From: Saprospiraceae bacterium
GTDB taxonomy: Bacteria > Bacteroidota > Bacteroidia > Chitinophagales > Saprospiraceae
Reading direction: 5' to 3'
Length of the DNA: 41,405 bases
Assembly: GCA_020629935.1 (NCBI GenBank)
Contig: JAHDCJ010000001.1
Span: forward strand, 54,502 to 95,906
The position numbers and the translations under genes are program-made. Below are positions 24,489 to 32,945 of this stretch, piece after piece; position 1 is the first letter of the stretch, and the number at the start of each line of letters is the position of its first letter. The notes under the pieces are model-generated. The model ran no database searches and was not told the origin of the DNA. It saw only the letters and a program-made list of their open reading frames with translations.

Positions 24489-26042
24489 TTAATCTAAACG
24501 AATTTCATCATTATGTTGATCGAAAAAATGATACTCCATAATTTGATAATCTGAATTTTCGACCACCTTAATCCATTTCTTATATTCCCAAAACCATTGC
24601 ATTTGTACGCTCTTTATACCTTTTTTCAAGTAGGCATAAATAAAAGGATGCACATGTAAGGCAATTTTGCTTGGGCCTTGTGAGTTGATAATAAAATTCA
24701 AATCTCGAACGATTTCATCCGTCAATAAGATCGATGCTACAATTTTTCCAGTTCCGTTACAAGTTGGACAAGTTTCTGACGTACTAATGTTTAATTCAGG
24801 ACGTACACGTTGTCGAGTAATTTGCATTAAACCAAATTTACTCAAAGGTAAGACCGTATGTTGTGCGCGATCTTTTTTCATCACATCTTTCATCACTTGG
24901 TAGAGTCGTTTTTTGTTCTCTACCTTCTTCATATCAATAAAATCAACAATAATAATACCTCCGATATCACGCAAACGCAATTGACGGGCTATTTCTGCTG
25001 CAGACTCTAAATTAACTGCTAAAGCACTACTTTCTTGATCACTATGTTTACTTACCTTTTGTCCGCTATTGACATCCACCACATGCATGGCTTCTGTATG
25101 TTCAATAACAAGATAAGCACCACTTGACATGGTCGCCGTTTTCCCAAACGATGATTTGATTTGTCGGGTAACTCCAAAATGATCAAACACAGGTTTATTC
25201 GCATGATAATGAGAAACAATTCCTACTTTCTCTGGAGCAATTTGTCCAAGATAGGTCTTGATATTCAGAAAGAGTTCTTTATCGTTGACTACAATTTTAT
25301 TAAAGGTATCATTCAAAATATCACGCAGAATACTTGATGTTTTATCCAATTCACTAAGCAATTTTTTAGGTGGTTTTGCTCGATGCAATTGTTCGTGGAT
25401 TTGTTCCCATTTACCCAACAATAATTGTAATTCTTCATGAATATCAGCCACTCCTTTTCCTTCTGACGCGGTACGAACGATTACCCCAAAATTTTTGGGT
25501 CGAATACTTTCTACTAAACGTGCCAGTCGTTTCCGCTCATCAGGATTAGATACTTTTTTAGATACAGCAATAACATTAGAAAACGGAGTCAATACGATAT
25601 ATCGTCCTGGAATTGTAATCTCACAACTCAATCTAGGGCCTTTGGTAGATATGGGCTCTTTGAGTACCTGAACCAATAACGGATGTTTTTTATCAAGTAC
25701 TTGATCAATCTTTCCTGTTTTTATAATTTCAGGTTCAAATTTAAAATCATCGAGTAAGTGTTCTGGTCGTCCACCAGAAATTGCGCCATTACTATATTTA
25801 ACCAAAGAGCGGAGTTTAGGCCCTAGGTCGGTATAATGTAAGAAGGCGTCTTTTTTGTATCCAATATCTACAAAAGCGGCATTAAGCCCAGGAATAAGCT
25901 TTCGAATTTTACCCAAAAAAATATCTCCAACCGTAAAGTTACTATTGGTTTTTTGATTATGTAATTCGGCAAGCTTCTTATCTTCCAATAAGGCAATTTC
26001 TACTTCTGTAGGAGTGGAATTAATTATTAATTCTTTTTCCAC
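24489..26042 (-). CDS. rng: Ribonuclease G/E family endoribonuclease
   Basis: 517 residues. The N-terminal S1-type RNA-binding domain (about 38-120) includes VGDIFLGKIRKLIPGLNAAFVDIGY and KDAFLHYTDLG, the 5'-sensor/RNase H-like region follows, and the DNase I-like catalytic part includes VVDVNSGQ and GGIIIVDFIDM, whose aspartates bind Mg2+. The Zn-link CPTCNGTG is at 425-432 (C425, C428). Length fits RNase G, without the RNase E C-terminal scaffold. It processes rRNA and starts mRNA decay. It is downstream of the Cox24-like, TPR and HU genes with a 411-base structured gap. Confidence 0.95.
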   Translation of the reverse strand: MEKELIINSTPTEVEIALLEDKKLAELHNQKTNSNFTVGDIFLGKIRKLIPGLNAAFVDIGYKKDAFLHYTDLGPKLRSLVKYSNGAISGGRPEHLLDDFKFEPEIIKTGKIDQVLDKKHPLLVQVLKEPISTKGPRLSCEITIPGRYIVLTPFSNVIAVSKKVSNPDERKRLARLVESIRPKNFGVIVRTASEGKGVADIHEELQLLLGKWEQIHEQLHRAKPPKKLLSELDKTSSILRDILNDTFNKIVVNDKELFLNIKTYLGQIAPEKVGIVSHYHANKPVFDHFGVTRQIKSSFGKTATMSSGAYLVIEHTEAMHVVDVNSGQKVSKHSDQESSALAVNLESAAEIARQLRLRDIGGIIIVDFIDMKKVENKKRLYQVMKDVMKKDRAQHTVLPLSKFGLMQITRQRVRPELNISTSETCPTCNGTGKIVASILLTDEIVRDLNFIINSQGPSKIALHVHPFIYAYLKKGIKSVQMQWFWEYKKWIKVVENSDYQIMEYHFFDQHNDEIRLD

Positions 26043-26453
26043 AACCGTTGTGTTTGTCTTTTAGACTTTAAATTTTGAACTGATCCTTCGGTAAAATAGG
26101 AATACCAGAGGTAAGCACACTTATCCTATAATTTAGATATTAAAGTATGAACCCAACAAAATTAAAACGATAATACGAGTCTTGAGAAGTTTCCCTTGTA
26201 AACTATGTTACAACCCTAAAACCAATTTAATCTGGTACAAATAAGAAAAGACACTGTTATTCACTTAAACACTTACAAGAAGGTTGTTATGTAGGATAGT
26301 AAGAAGGATACAGATATATAAAGATCGTGTTTAAACAAGCCTGAGTAAATTAGTTATACAGGCATAGCACGCAAACTAAGACTATTTAAAGTCATAATTT
26401 GCATGCTATAACATTGGTATCATTTTCTTTAGTTTAGTTAAAAAGAACGAAAA
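26043..26453. other. Leader region upstream of RNase G, partly structured
   Basis: 411 bases between the Cox24-like stop and the rng start, both on the minus strand. Two adjacent stem-loops: GCCTG/CAGGC (26339-26343 with 26359-26363) and ATAGCA-c-GCAAA/TTTGC-a-TGCTAT (26364-26375 with 26398-26409), the second with an inner GACT/AGTC. TAATTTTG at 26157-26164 (minus strand) is a -7-like box without -33. No ORF is supported. Confidence 0.45.
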
Positions 26454-26546
26454 TTACTTCTTCTTTTTATGTCTATTTTTGCGTAATCTTTTCTTTCTTT
26501 TATGCGTCGATATTTTATGACGCTTACGCTTTTTTCCACAAGGCAT
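26454..26546 (-). CDS. Small basic Cox24/mS38 (AURKAIP1)-like ribosome-associated protein
   Basis: 30 residues, more than half Lys or Arg, starting MPCGKKRKRHK and continuing through STHKRKKRLRKNRHKKKK. This is the typical Bacteroidota small protein related to the mitochondrial AURKAIP1/Cox24 (mS38) tail, which in other ribosomes lies in the small subunit near the decoding region. It starts 13 bases after the TPR gene stop, so it is transcribed with HU and the TPR protein. It is easily lost because of its length; the match rests on sequence pattern, which I consider strong. Confidence 0.88.
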   Translation of the reverse strand: MPCGKKRKRHKISTHKRKKRLRKNRHKKKK

Positions 26547-26559
26547 ATTCAAAAATTTT

Positions 26560-27384
26560 CTAAAAATTAGTTAAAATATTTTCAATTTCTTTCTTGACAT
26601 TTGGATCTTTTGCAATCTCCAAACATGCTTGAAAGTTTAATTTTGCTTTTTCCTTATCTCCCATCTCTGCATACGTTTGTGCTAAGAGATAACGGGCATT
26701 CAGGTGATCAGGTTCCAACGTTACTGCTCGAGTAAGTCGTTCCACTGCTTTCTCCATTTGGCCAGTCCGTAAAGACAATCGACCTAGAGTATAAAAAACT
26801 TTACTGTCTTCAGGATATTTCTCTGAAAGATCTCTCAACATCATGATTCCTTTCATTGGCTCTGAAGCACTTTCCACATAACACAAAGCCAAATTTATTC
26901 GGTGGCTTGTGTTTTGGGGACTCAAAGATACGGCATTTTCGAAAGATTCAATAGCTTTCGACCAACAATAATTTTTTATTGCGGTATCTTGCCCCATTTG
27001 AAAGCCCGAAAAGTAGGTACTTCCTGCGATAGACCATGCAGAATCTGAAGGTGCTTCTACTGCCACTCGCTCTGCATAAACTGCTCCTGCTGGATATTGC
27101 TTCCAACTATTCCAAGTACTAGAGATACGTTTTAAAGCCTCTATTTGTTGCGTTGGCTCTTTAGCCGCTTGAAAAACAGCATCTAATTCGTCAATTTTAC
27201 TATGTTGCTCAGGATTTATTTGGGTTTTTGCCTTTGCCACAATTTTAGACGCATTAATGGTACTTGCTTCCAATGCCCGTTTTTCTCCAATGCCTTGATC
27301 GGCTTTAGGTATATTTGGCAAAAGATATAATCCTACCAAAAGAATACCGCATAGAGCAATTAAAGAAGTTTGAAGCTTTGTCAT
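26560..27384 (-). CDS. Membrane-anchored TPR protein
   Basis: 274 residues. An N-terminal helix (about 7-25, LIALCGILLVGLYLLP) anchors or exports it, followed by a polar segment. TPR units cover roughly 130-270: AIESFENAVSLSPQNTSHRINLALCY, SKVFYTLGRLSLRTGQMEKAVERL and LNARYLLAQTYAEMGDKEKAKLNF. TPRs are protein-binding scaffolds, so no reaction is implied. It lies between HU (19 bases before) and the Cox24-like gene in one minus-strand operon. Confidence 0.85.
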   Translation of the reverse strand: MTKLQTSLIALCGILLVGLYLLPNIPKADQGIGEKRALEASTINASKIVAKAKTQINPEQHSKIDELDAVFQAAKEPTQQIEALKRISSTWNSWKQYPAGAVYAERVAVEAPSDSAWSIAGSTYFSGFQMGQDTAIKNYCWSKAIESFENAVSLSPQNTSHRINLALCYVESASEPMKGIMMLRDLSEKYPEDSKVFYTLGRLSLRTGQMEKAVERLTRAVTLEPDHLNARYLLAQTYAEMGDKEKAKLNFQACLEIAKDPNVKKEIENILTNF

Positions 27385-27403
27385 TCGATATATCTAAATA
27401 GAT

Positions 27404-27712
27404 TTATTCCTTCTCTAAAGCGACATCGCTTTTTACATTATCTTTTACTGCATCTACAAAAATCTTTGCTGGTTTAAATGCAGGGATATAATGTTCTGGA
27501 ATTTCAATTGATTCATTTTTCTTAATATGACGACCAATTTTTTTCGCACGTTTTTTTACAATAAAACTTCCGAAACCTCGCACATAAACATTTTCTCCTG
27601 AAGATAAAGATTCTTTTACTTCTTTAAACAATGCTTCTAAAGTAACCAATACGTCTACTTTAGGGATTCCAGTTTTCTCAGAAATTTTGGTGACTAAATC
27701 TGCTTTTCTCAT
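27404..27712 (-). CDS. HU/IHF-family DNA-binding protein
   Basis: 102 residues, slightly longer than the typical 90 because of an acidic tail (NVKSDVALEKE). HU features: MRKADLVTKISEKTGIPKVD, the VRGFGSFIVKKRAKKIGRH strand pair and the arm ending IPAFKPAKIF. It bends and packages DNA as a dimer. It opens the operon that continues with the TPR protein and Cox24-like protein. HU ahead of RNase G and divergent from mutY is common in Bacteroidota. Confidence 0.94.
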   Translation of the reverse strand: MRKADLVTKISEKTGIPKVDVLVTLEALFKEVKESLSSGENVYVRGFGSFIVKKRAKKIGRHIKKNESIEIPEHYIPAFKPAKIFVDAVKDNVKSDVALEKE

Positions 27713-28084
27713 ACTTATAGTTTGGTTTTTAGATAGTTATAAATTGGTTGAGGATATTTAAAAGCGATGTCAAATGTCGGTTTTTTTTTTTACTTAAAAA
27801 AATATTACCCCAATTTTTCACAACTTTTACCTATCAAGCAATTACACTTCTTGTTTTATTAAAATATATCCCTTTATATATAAGCAAGTCCTAAGATAAA
27901 AATACATTCACAAATGAAATTCTTTTGATTCTTCTCTTCCTTATTCAAATCCTCTAATCGCTACAACTATCCTTGGTTTCCATGCCTTGACTTCAAGTAG
28001 CATATTTTACATTTAAATGGTCAATTCAATCTCCGTTTTTGCTTAAGTTCATTTACAGAAATAATGATTGTATATTTGTTATCC
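27713..28084. other. Intergenic region between divergent HU and mutY
   Basis: 372 bases without a gene. A run of 13 T at about 27780-27792. TATATTTG at 28071-28078 is a -7-like box only 6 bases before the mutY ATG, with TTC rather than TTG at the -33 position. I see no clear box pair for HU. Confidence 0.4.
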
Positions 28085-29176
28085 ATGAAGAAGTCTTTTC
28101 CCAATAAAAAACATCTTTTTTTTCGACAACAACTTTTGCGTTGGAAAATCAATCATCCACGCCCTTTACCTTGGAAGGAAGATAAGAATCCTTACTATAT
28201 ATGGTTGTCTGAAATCATCCTACAACAGACAAGAGTAGAACAAGGTCTACCCTATTTCCTAAAGTTTAAAACAACCTTTCCCCGCATCCAAGACTTGGCT
28301 AAGGCAAGCGAAGATGAAGTTTTTAAAATGTGGCAAGGGTTAGGTTATTATACGCGTGCAAGAAATCTTCATGCGACAGCAAAACTCATTAGCTCAAAGT
28401 GGAACGGACAGTTTCCCAATACTTATGAAGATATTTTGGCCTTACCTGGTGTAGGACCCTATACTGCAGCAGCCATTGCTTCTTTTGCTTATCAACTACC
28501 CAAAGTAGTCGTAGATGGTAACGTCATTCGAGTAATTTCGAGATTTTATGGCATCGACCTTCCTGTAGATAAAGCCGAAGGAAAAAATCAAATCCAAGTA
28601 TTGGCAGAACAAACCTTAGATAAGGAACAACCCGATGTCTTCAACCAAGCAATTATGGATTTTGGTGCCTTACATTGCAAACCCAAAAATCCTTTATGCA
28701 CTTCTTGCTTTCATCAGAAAGAATGTATCGCTTTCCAAAATGGGAATCCAACAAATTATCCCGTAAAATCAAGACGACTTAAAAAGAAAACGCGCTTTTT
28801 TAATTATTTGGTGATAAGATATAAGGATCAAGTTGGGCTTCAGAAAAGAACAAAAAAAGATATTTGGCAAAACCTTTATGAATTCCCAGTCATTGAATCT
28901 ACAAAACCATTAGATGCCACAACAATCAAAGAAAATCCATTTTGGATTAATCATTTAGTCTCTAATCAAGCAGAGCTAATTGCTTGTTCTAAAGGCTACA
29001 AACAAACACTCTCTCATCAAAATATTATAGCGCACTTTTTCGAAATTGAAATAAAAAAGCCTTTTGATGAAAATAATACGCCCTTTTTTGTCGTAGAACA
29101 AAAAAAATTACCCAAATTTGCAATACCAAAAATTATTGATTGTTTTTTAAAAGATAAATCCTTATATTTATTTTAA
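28085..29176 (+). CDS. mutY: A/G-specific adenine DNA glycosylase
   Basis: 363 residues from the ATG at 28085; an in-frame ATG at 28064 would add MIVYLLS, atypical for the family and overlapping a promoter-like box. It removes adenine mispaired with 8-oxoguanine. Catalytic Glu in SEIILQQTRVEQ; helix-hairpin-helix LPGVGPYTAAAI followed by the catalytic Asp in VVVDGNVIRV; [4Fe-4S] loop C-x6-C-x2-C-x5-C in CKPKNPLCTSCFHQKEC. The C-terminal NUDIX-like domain (about 235-360) recognises 8-oxoG. Next gene is ssb, as in many Bacteroidota. Confidence 0.96.
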   Translation: MKKSFPNKKHLFFRQQLLRWKINHPRPLPWKEDKNPYYIWLSEIILQQTRVEQGLPYFLKFKTTFPRIQDLAKASEDEVFKMWQGLGYYTRARNLHATAKLISSKWNGQFPNTYEDILALPGVGPYTAAAIASFAYQLPKVVVDGNVIRVISRFYGIDLPVDKAEGKNQIQVLAEQTLDKEQPDVFNQAIMDFGALHCKPKNPLCTSCFHQKECIAFQNGNPTNYPVKSRRLKKKTRFFNYLVIRYKDQVGLQKRTKKDIWQNLYEFPVIESTKPLDATTIKENPFWINHLVSNQAELIACSKGYKQTLSHQNIIAHFFEIEIKKPFDENNTPFFVVEQKKLPKFAIPKIIDCFLKDKSLYLF

Positions 29177-29217
29177 TACAATAATCAAATTAGTTATAAT
29201 TTTAAAATTTAATCTTA

Positions 29218-29685
29218 ATGAGTTCATTAAACAAGGTGATGTTGATTGGAAGACTGGGCAGAGATCCAGAAGTGAAGTATTTGGAAACCGGCGCCGCTGT
29301 TGCAAAATTTTCTATAGCTACAAGTGAAAGTTATAAAGATAAAGCAGGGGAATGGCAAGAACAAACAGAATGGCACGATATCATTCTGTGGAGAATGCTA
29401 GCAGAACGCGCAGAAAAACAACTCAAAAAAGGTTCTTTAATTTACATCGAAGGAAAATTAACCCATAGAAAATGGGAAGACAAAGACGGAAATAAACGTA
29501 AAACAACCGAAGTAGTTGGACAAACTTTCCGAACATTAGAAAAACGAGAAAGTACAAATTCTGGATACTTCCCATCTGAATCAGATGAACCCGCTACAGC
29601 TTTTAACAAACCAAAAGAAGTTAATGAAGCCAAACCAGAAAGTAAAAACGTAGTTGAAGACACCAGCGATGATCTTCCTTTCTAA
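29218..29685 (+). CDS. ssb: Single-stranded DNA-binding protein
   Basis: 155 residues. OB-fold (about 1-110): LNKVMLIGRLGRDPEVKYLETGAAVAKFSIAT and the strand GSLIYIEGKLTHRKWEDKDG. A flexible acidic tail ends DDLPF, the partner-binding tip shared by bacterial SSBs. It binds ssDNA as a tetramer in replication and repair. It lies 41 bases after mutY and 54 bases before gldE. Confidence 0.97.
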   Translation: MSSLNKVMLIGRLGRDPEVKYLETGAAVAKFSIATSESYKDKAGEWQEQTEWHDIILWRMLAERAEKQLKKGSLIYIEGKLTHRKWEDKDGNKRKTTEVVGQTFRTLEKRESTNSGYFPSESDEPATAFNKPKEVNEAKPESKNVVEDTSDDLPF

Positions 29686-29739
29686 TTTCTACTACTAATT
29701 CATTTATTTTCGAATTAGCTTAAACTTTAATAGTAATAT

Positions 29740-31089
29740 TTGGAACCCGACCCTGTCGAATATCATCAATCAATATTAGCGTTTTTAATTTTATTAAGTG
29801 CTAGTCCTTCCGCTTATTTTATAGCCGGAGGGATGATCGTATTATTGCTTTGCTGCTCTGCGCTAGTGTCAGGTTCCGAAGTTGCTTATTTCTCCATTTC
29901 CCCACAGGATATGGAAAACCTCAAAAAAGAAGATAATCCAAAATCAAAATTCATTATTCGATTATTGGAAAAACCGCGATACTTATTAGCCACTATTCTT
30001 ATCGCTAATAACTTCATCAATATTTCTATCGTTTTAATTTCTGCCTTTTTATTTGAAGGTATTTTTCCCCAAGAAGGAATTACAGGCATCTTATTTAATG
30101 TGGTACTCGTTACCTTTCTTCTAGTATTGTTTGGTGAAGTCGCCCCAAAAATTTACGCCAACATCAACAACATCAAACTAGCGCACATTATGGCTAGGCC
30201 GCTTATGATCTTGCGCGGCATCTTTCTTCCGCTTTCTGGACTATTGGTAAAAAGTACTAAACGTATTGAACAACGTATCCAAAAGCAAACCGACAAAGGC
30301 AAAACAGTAAGCATGCAAGCTATTGACGAAGCCATTGAACTCACCGTAAAAGATACCAAAAGTGCCAAACAAGATGCAGCATTATTAAAAAGCATTGTCC
30401 AATTTGGGAATGTTTCTGTAGAACAAATCATGCGCTCTAGAGTAGATGTCTTTGCTTTAGAAAATGATATTTTATACGATGAACTTCTACAACAAGTCAT
30501 TGATTCTAACTATTCTAGAATTCCTGTGTTTAAAGATACTTTTGACAATGTAGAAGGTATTCTTTATGCCAAAGATCTTTTACCACACCTAGACAAAGAT
30601 CGTGATTTTAATTGGACCGAATTGTTGCGGCCTCCTTTCTTTGTTCCTGAAAGTAGAAAGATTGATGATGTCCTTAATGATTTCCAAGAAAAACGAGTAC
30701 ACATCGCTATTGTGGTAGATGAATATGGTGGTAGTGCGGGTATCGTAACTCTTGAAGATGTATTGGAAGAAATCATTGGTGATATCAAAGATGAATTTGA
30801 TGTCCACAATACAGAACTTGAATTTCAAAAATTAGATGATCACAATTTTATCTTTGAAGGAAAAACATTACTCAACGACCTTTGCCGATTAGCGGACCTA
30901 GATAACTCTTCTTTTGATGAAGTGAAAGGGGAATCTAATTCCGTAGCTGGACTCTTACTCGAAATTAGTGGTCGTATGCTAACCTTACATGAACATGTTG
31001 AACACGATCAATTTCTTTTCAAAGTAATGGAAGTGGATAAGAGAAGAATCAAACGTATCAAGATGACCATTCTTAATACAAGTACTTAA
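29740..31089 (+). CDS. gldE: GldE, CBS-domain membrane protein of the HlyC/CorC family
   Basis: 449 residues starting at a TTG codon; the MEPDP start resembles GldE proteins and an ATG further in would cut the first membrane segment. DUF21 membrane domain (about 20-190), paired CBS domains (about 210-330) with RIPVFKDTFDNVEGILYAKDL and VHIAIVVDEYGGSAGIVTLEDVLEEIIGDI, then a CorC_HlyC domain (about 345-440). It is named for its role in Flavobacterium gliding, where it works with the GldD lipoprotein. gldD does not follow here; the next gene is convergent. Confidence 0.9.
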   Translation: MEPDPVEYHQSILAFLILLSASPSAYFIAGGMIVLLLCCSALVSGSEVAYFSISPQDMENLKKEDNPKSKFIIRLLEKPRYLLATILIANNFINISIVLISAFLFEGIFPQEGITGILFNVVLVTFLLVLFGEVAPKIYANINNIKLAHIMARPLMILRGIFLPLSGLLVKSTKRIEQRIQKQTDKGKTVSMQAIDEAIELTVKDTKSAKQDAALLKSIVQFGNVSVEQIMRSRVDVFALENDILYDELLQQVIDSNYSRIPVFKDTFDNVEGILYAKDLLPHLDKDRDFNWTELLRPPFFVPESRKIDDVLNDFQEKRVHIAIVVDEYGGSAGIVTLEDVLEEIIGDIKDEFDVHNTELEFQKLDDHNFIFEGKTLLNDLCRLADLDNSSFDEVKGESNSVAGLLLEISGRMLTLHEHVEHDQFLFKVMEVDKRRIKRIKMTILNTST

Positions 31090-31098
31090 ACATTCGCT

Positions 31099-32244
31099 TT
31101 ATAATCGATCAATCGCTTGTTTTAAATCGGCAATCAAATCATCGGCCGATTCTATACCCACACTCAACCGAATTAAAGAATCGGTCATGCCCAATTTTAT
31201 CCGCTCTTCTCTTGGAATAGAAGCATGAGTCATCGTCGGTGGATGACCAATAAGTGACTCTACTCCTCCTAAGGATTCGGCCAAAGAAAAATAATGGGTA
31301 TTACTCAAAACTCGACTTCCTGCCTCTAGTGTATCTTCATCAATTGTAAATGAAATCATGGCTCCAAAATCACGCATTTGTCGTTTCGCAATGTCATGCC
31401 CGGGATGATCAGAAAACCCAGGATAAAACACTTTATTCACTCCCTTATATCCTCTTAATGACTCCGCAATCTTCGCTGCATTTTCACAGGCACGTTGCAC
31501 CCGAAGATGAAGCGTTCTTATTCCTCTCGAAACTAAAAAACAATCAAATGGTCCGGGTATCGCACCAGTCCCATTTTGTAAAAACTTTAATCGTTCAAAC
31601 AGGCCATCATCATTACAAACCAAAGCGCCTAAAATTACATCGGAATGTCCGCCTAAATATTTTGTGGCAGAATGCAAGACAATATCTGCCCCCAAATCCA
31701 TAGGCTGTTGAAGATAAGGAGAAGCAAAAGTATTGTCTACACAAGTTAGGATATTATGTTTTTTGGCTAGATCACAAACGACCTCAATATCAATAATATT
31801 CAACATCGGATTGGTAGGCGTTTCCACCCAAATCATCTTTGTTTTATCGTTGATCTTTTCTTGAATACCTGCCAAATCATGCATAGGCACAAAATGAAAT
31901 TTAATCCCTAAAGGCTCAAAAATTCGCATAAAGGTTCGATAGGTTCCTCCGTATAAATCATTGGTGGAGATAATCTCATCTCCTGGTTTAAACAACTTCA
32001 ACACCGCATCTGTCGCTGCCATTCCACTGCTAAAACAAATGCCATATTTCGCATTTTCAATAGCGGCGATATTTTGTTCCAAAATACGTCGAGTAGGATT
32101 ATCTGTTCGTGCATATGCATACCCCTTATGCACTCCGGGTGCCGATTGCACATAAGTAGAAGTTTGATAAATTGGAGGAATAATGGCTCCAGTAGATGGG
32201 TCTGGTTCCAGACCAGAATGAATAACTTTAGTTTCAAATTTCAT
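31099..32244 (-). CDS. Cystathionine gamma-synthase/lyase-type PLP enzyme
   Basis: 381 residues from the ATG at 32244; the TTG at 32262 would add six residues and is less likely. PLP lysine K195 in SATKYLGGHSD; cofactor region SSGMAATDA (72-80); substrate region YARTDNPTRRILE (44-56); Asp of VDNTFASPYLQQP. The family includes cystathionine gamma-synthase, gamma-lyase and related enzymes, which share these residues; the active-site sequence alone does not settle which. It is a single gene, convergent with gldE (9 bases between stops). The true role is transsulfuration of methionine or cysteine. Confidence 0.93.
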   Translation of the reverse strand: MKFETKVIHSGLEPDPSTGAIIPPIYQTSTYVQSAPGVHKGYAYARTDNPTRRILEQNIAAIENAKYGICFSSGMAATDAVLKLFKPGDEIISTNDLYGGTYRTFMRIFEPLGIKFHFVPMHDLAGIQEKINDKTKMIWVETPTNPMLNIIDIEVVCDLAKKHNILTCVDNTFASPYLQQPMDLGADIVLHSATKYLGGHSDVILGALVCNDDGLFERLKFLQNGTGAIPGPFDCFLVSRGIRTLHLRVQRACENAAKIAESLRGYKGVNKVFYPGFSDHPGHDIAKRQMRDFGAMISFTIDEDTLEAGSRVLSNTHYFSLAESLGGVESLIGHPPTMTHASIPREERIKLGMTDSLIRLSVGIESADDLIADLKQAIDRL

Positions 32245-32371
32245 GAGATCTATTTTTGGCAAAAAGCTGCAACAATGATACGCTATTCTTAAAAAAAAAC
32301 AAATGATCTTGGGTAGGTTAAAGTTAGTAACTTATTGTCATTATTCTTTACGCTTTAAATGCAAATTGCTT

Positions 32372-32379
32372 AATTTTGT
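32372..32379 (+). promoter_or_regulatory. Candidate -7 box (TAATTTTG) for the LEA14-type lipoprotein
   Basis: TAnnTTTG match about 50 bases before the ATG at 32429. The -33 site reads TTTA rather than TTTG. Confidence 0.35.
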
Positions 32380-32428
32380 CAGAAGTTATCCAAAATTATT
32401 TTTATTTCATTATCAAATTTAATCACCT

Positions 32429-32932
32429 ATGAAACTTCGTTTCTTCCTTTTCACCCTTCCCTTCATTTTATTATTTGCGGCTTGTTCTGGTCCTTCCTCT
32501 CCCGAATTTAAAAAGATGGAAAACATCCGATTTAAATCCGCAAAACTAGAGGGGAATGCAGGGGTGCAATTGACGGCCGATGCGCTTTTTCACAACCCCA
32601 ATATGTTAGGTGCGACGTTGTCTAGTATTGACTTTGATATTTTTGCAAATAATAAAAAGATGACGCATATTCAACAAAACATATCTACTTCTATTCCAGG
32701 AAATGCCGACTTTAGTCTTCCACTAACTTTTAAAATTCCTCTAAAAAAACTAATCGCTGAATTGAAAGGAGCTAAAGGCTGGGATATACTCAAAAACCCT
32801 TTCGAAAAAAAGGAAATCATGATTAAAGCAGATGGTCATGTAAAGGTAGCTCTCGCAGGTACTGACATCAAAATCCCTGTTACCTATGAAATGCCATATA
32901 CCGTAAAAGTGAAGGATTTATTTATGCGGTAA
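32429..32932 (+). CDS. LEA14-like (WHy-domain) lipoprotein
   Basis: 167 residues. Lipobox LFAAC (Cys19). The mature part fits the LEA type 2/WHy fold: a beta sandwich starting FKKMENIRFKSAKLEGNAGVQLTADALFHNPNMLGATLSSIDFDIFANN and ending in the VPVTYE-like segment KIPVTYEMPY. In plants such proteins protect against desiccation; the role in bacterial envelopes is unknown. A single plus-strand gene, convergent with the GT-C gene beyond it (13 bases between stops). Confidence 0.83.
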   Translation: MKLRFFLFTLPFILLFAACSGPSSPEFKKMENIRFKSAKLEGNAGVQLTADALFHNPNMLGATLSSIDFDIFANNKKMTHIQQNISTSIPGNADFSLPLTFKIPLKKLIAELKGAKGWDILKNPFEKKEIMIKADGHVKVALAGTDIKIPVTYEMPYTVKVKDLFMR

Positions 32933-32945
32933 TTTTTTAAAAGCA

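Noticed and set aside
31350..31703. 117-codon plus-strand ORF inside the transsulfuration gene
   Set aside because: It is an opposite-frame shadow of a well-conserved PLP enzyme whose catalytic motifs run through the same bases.
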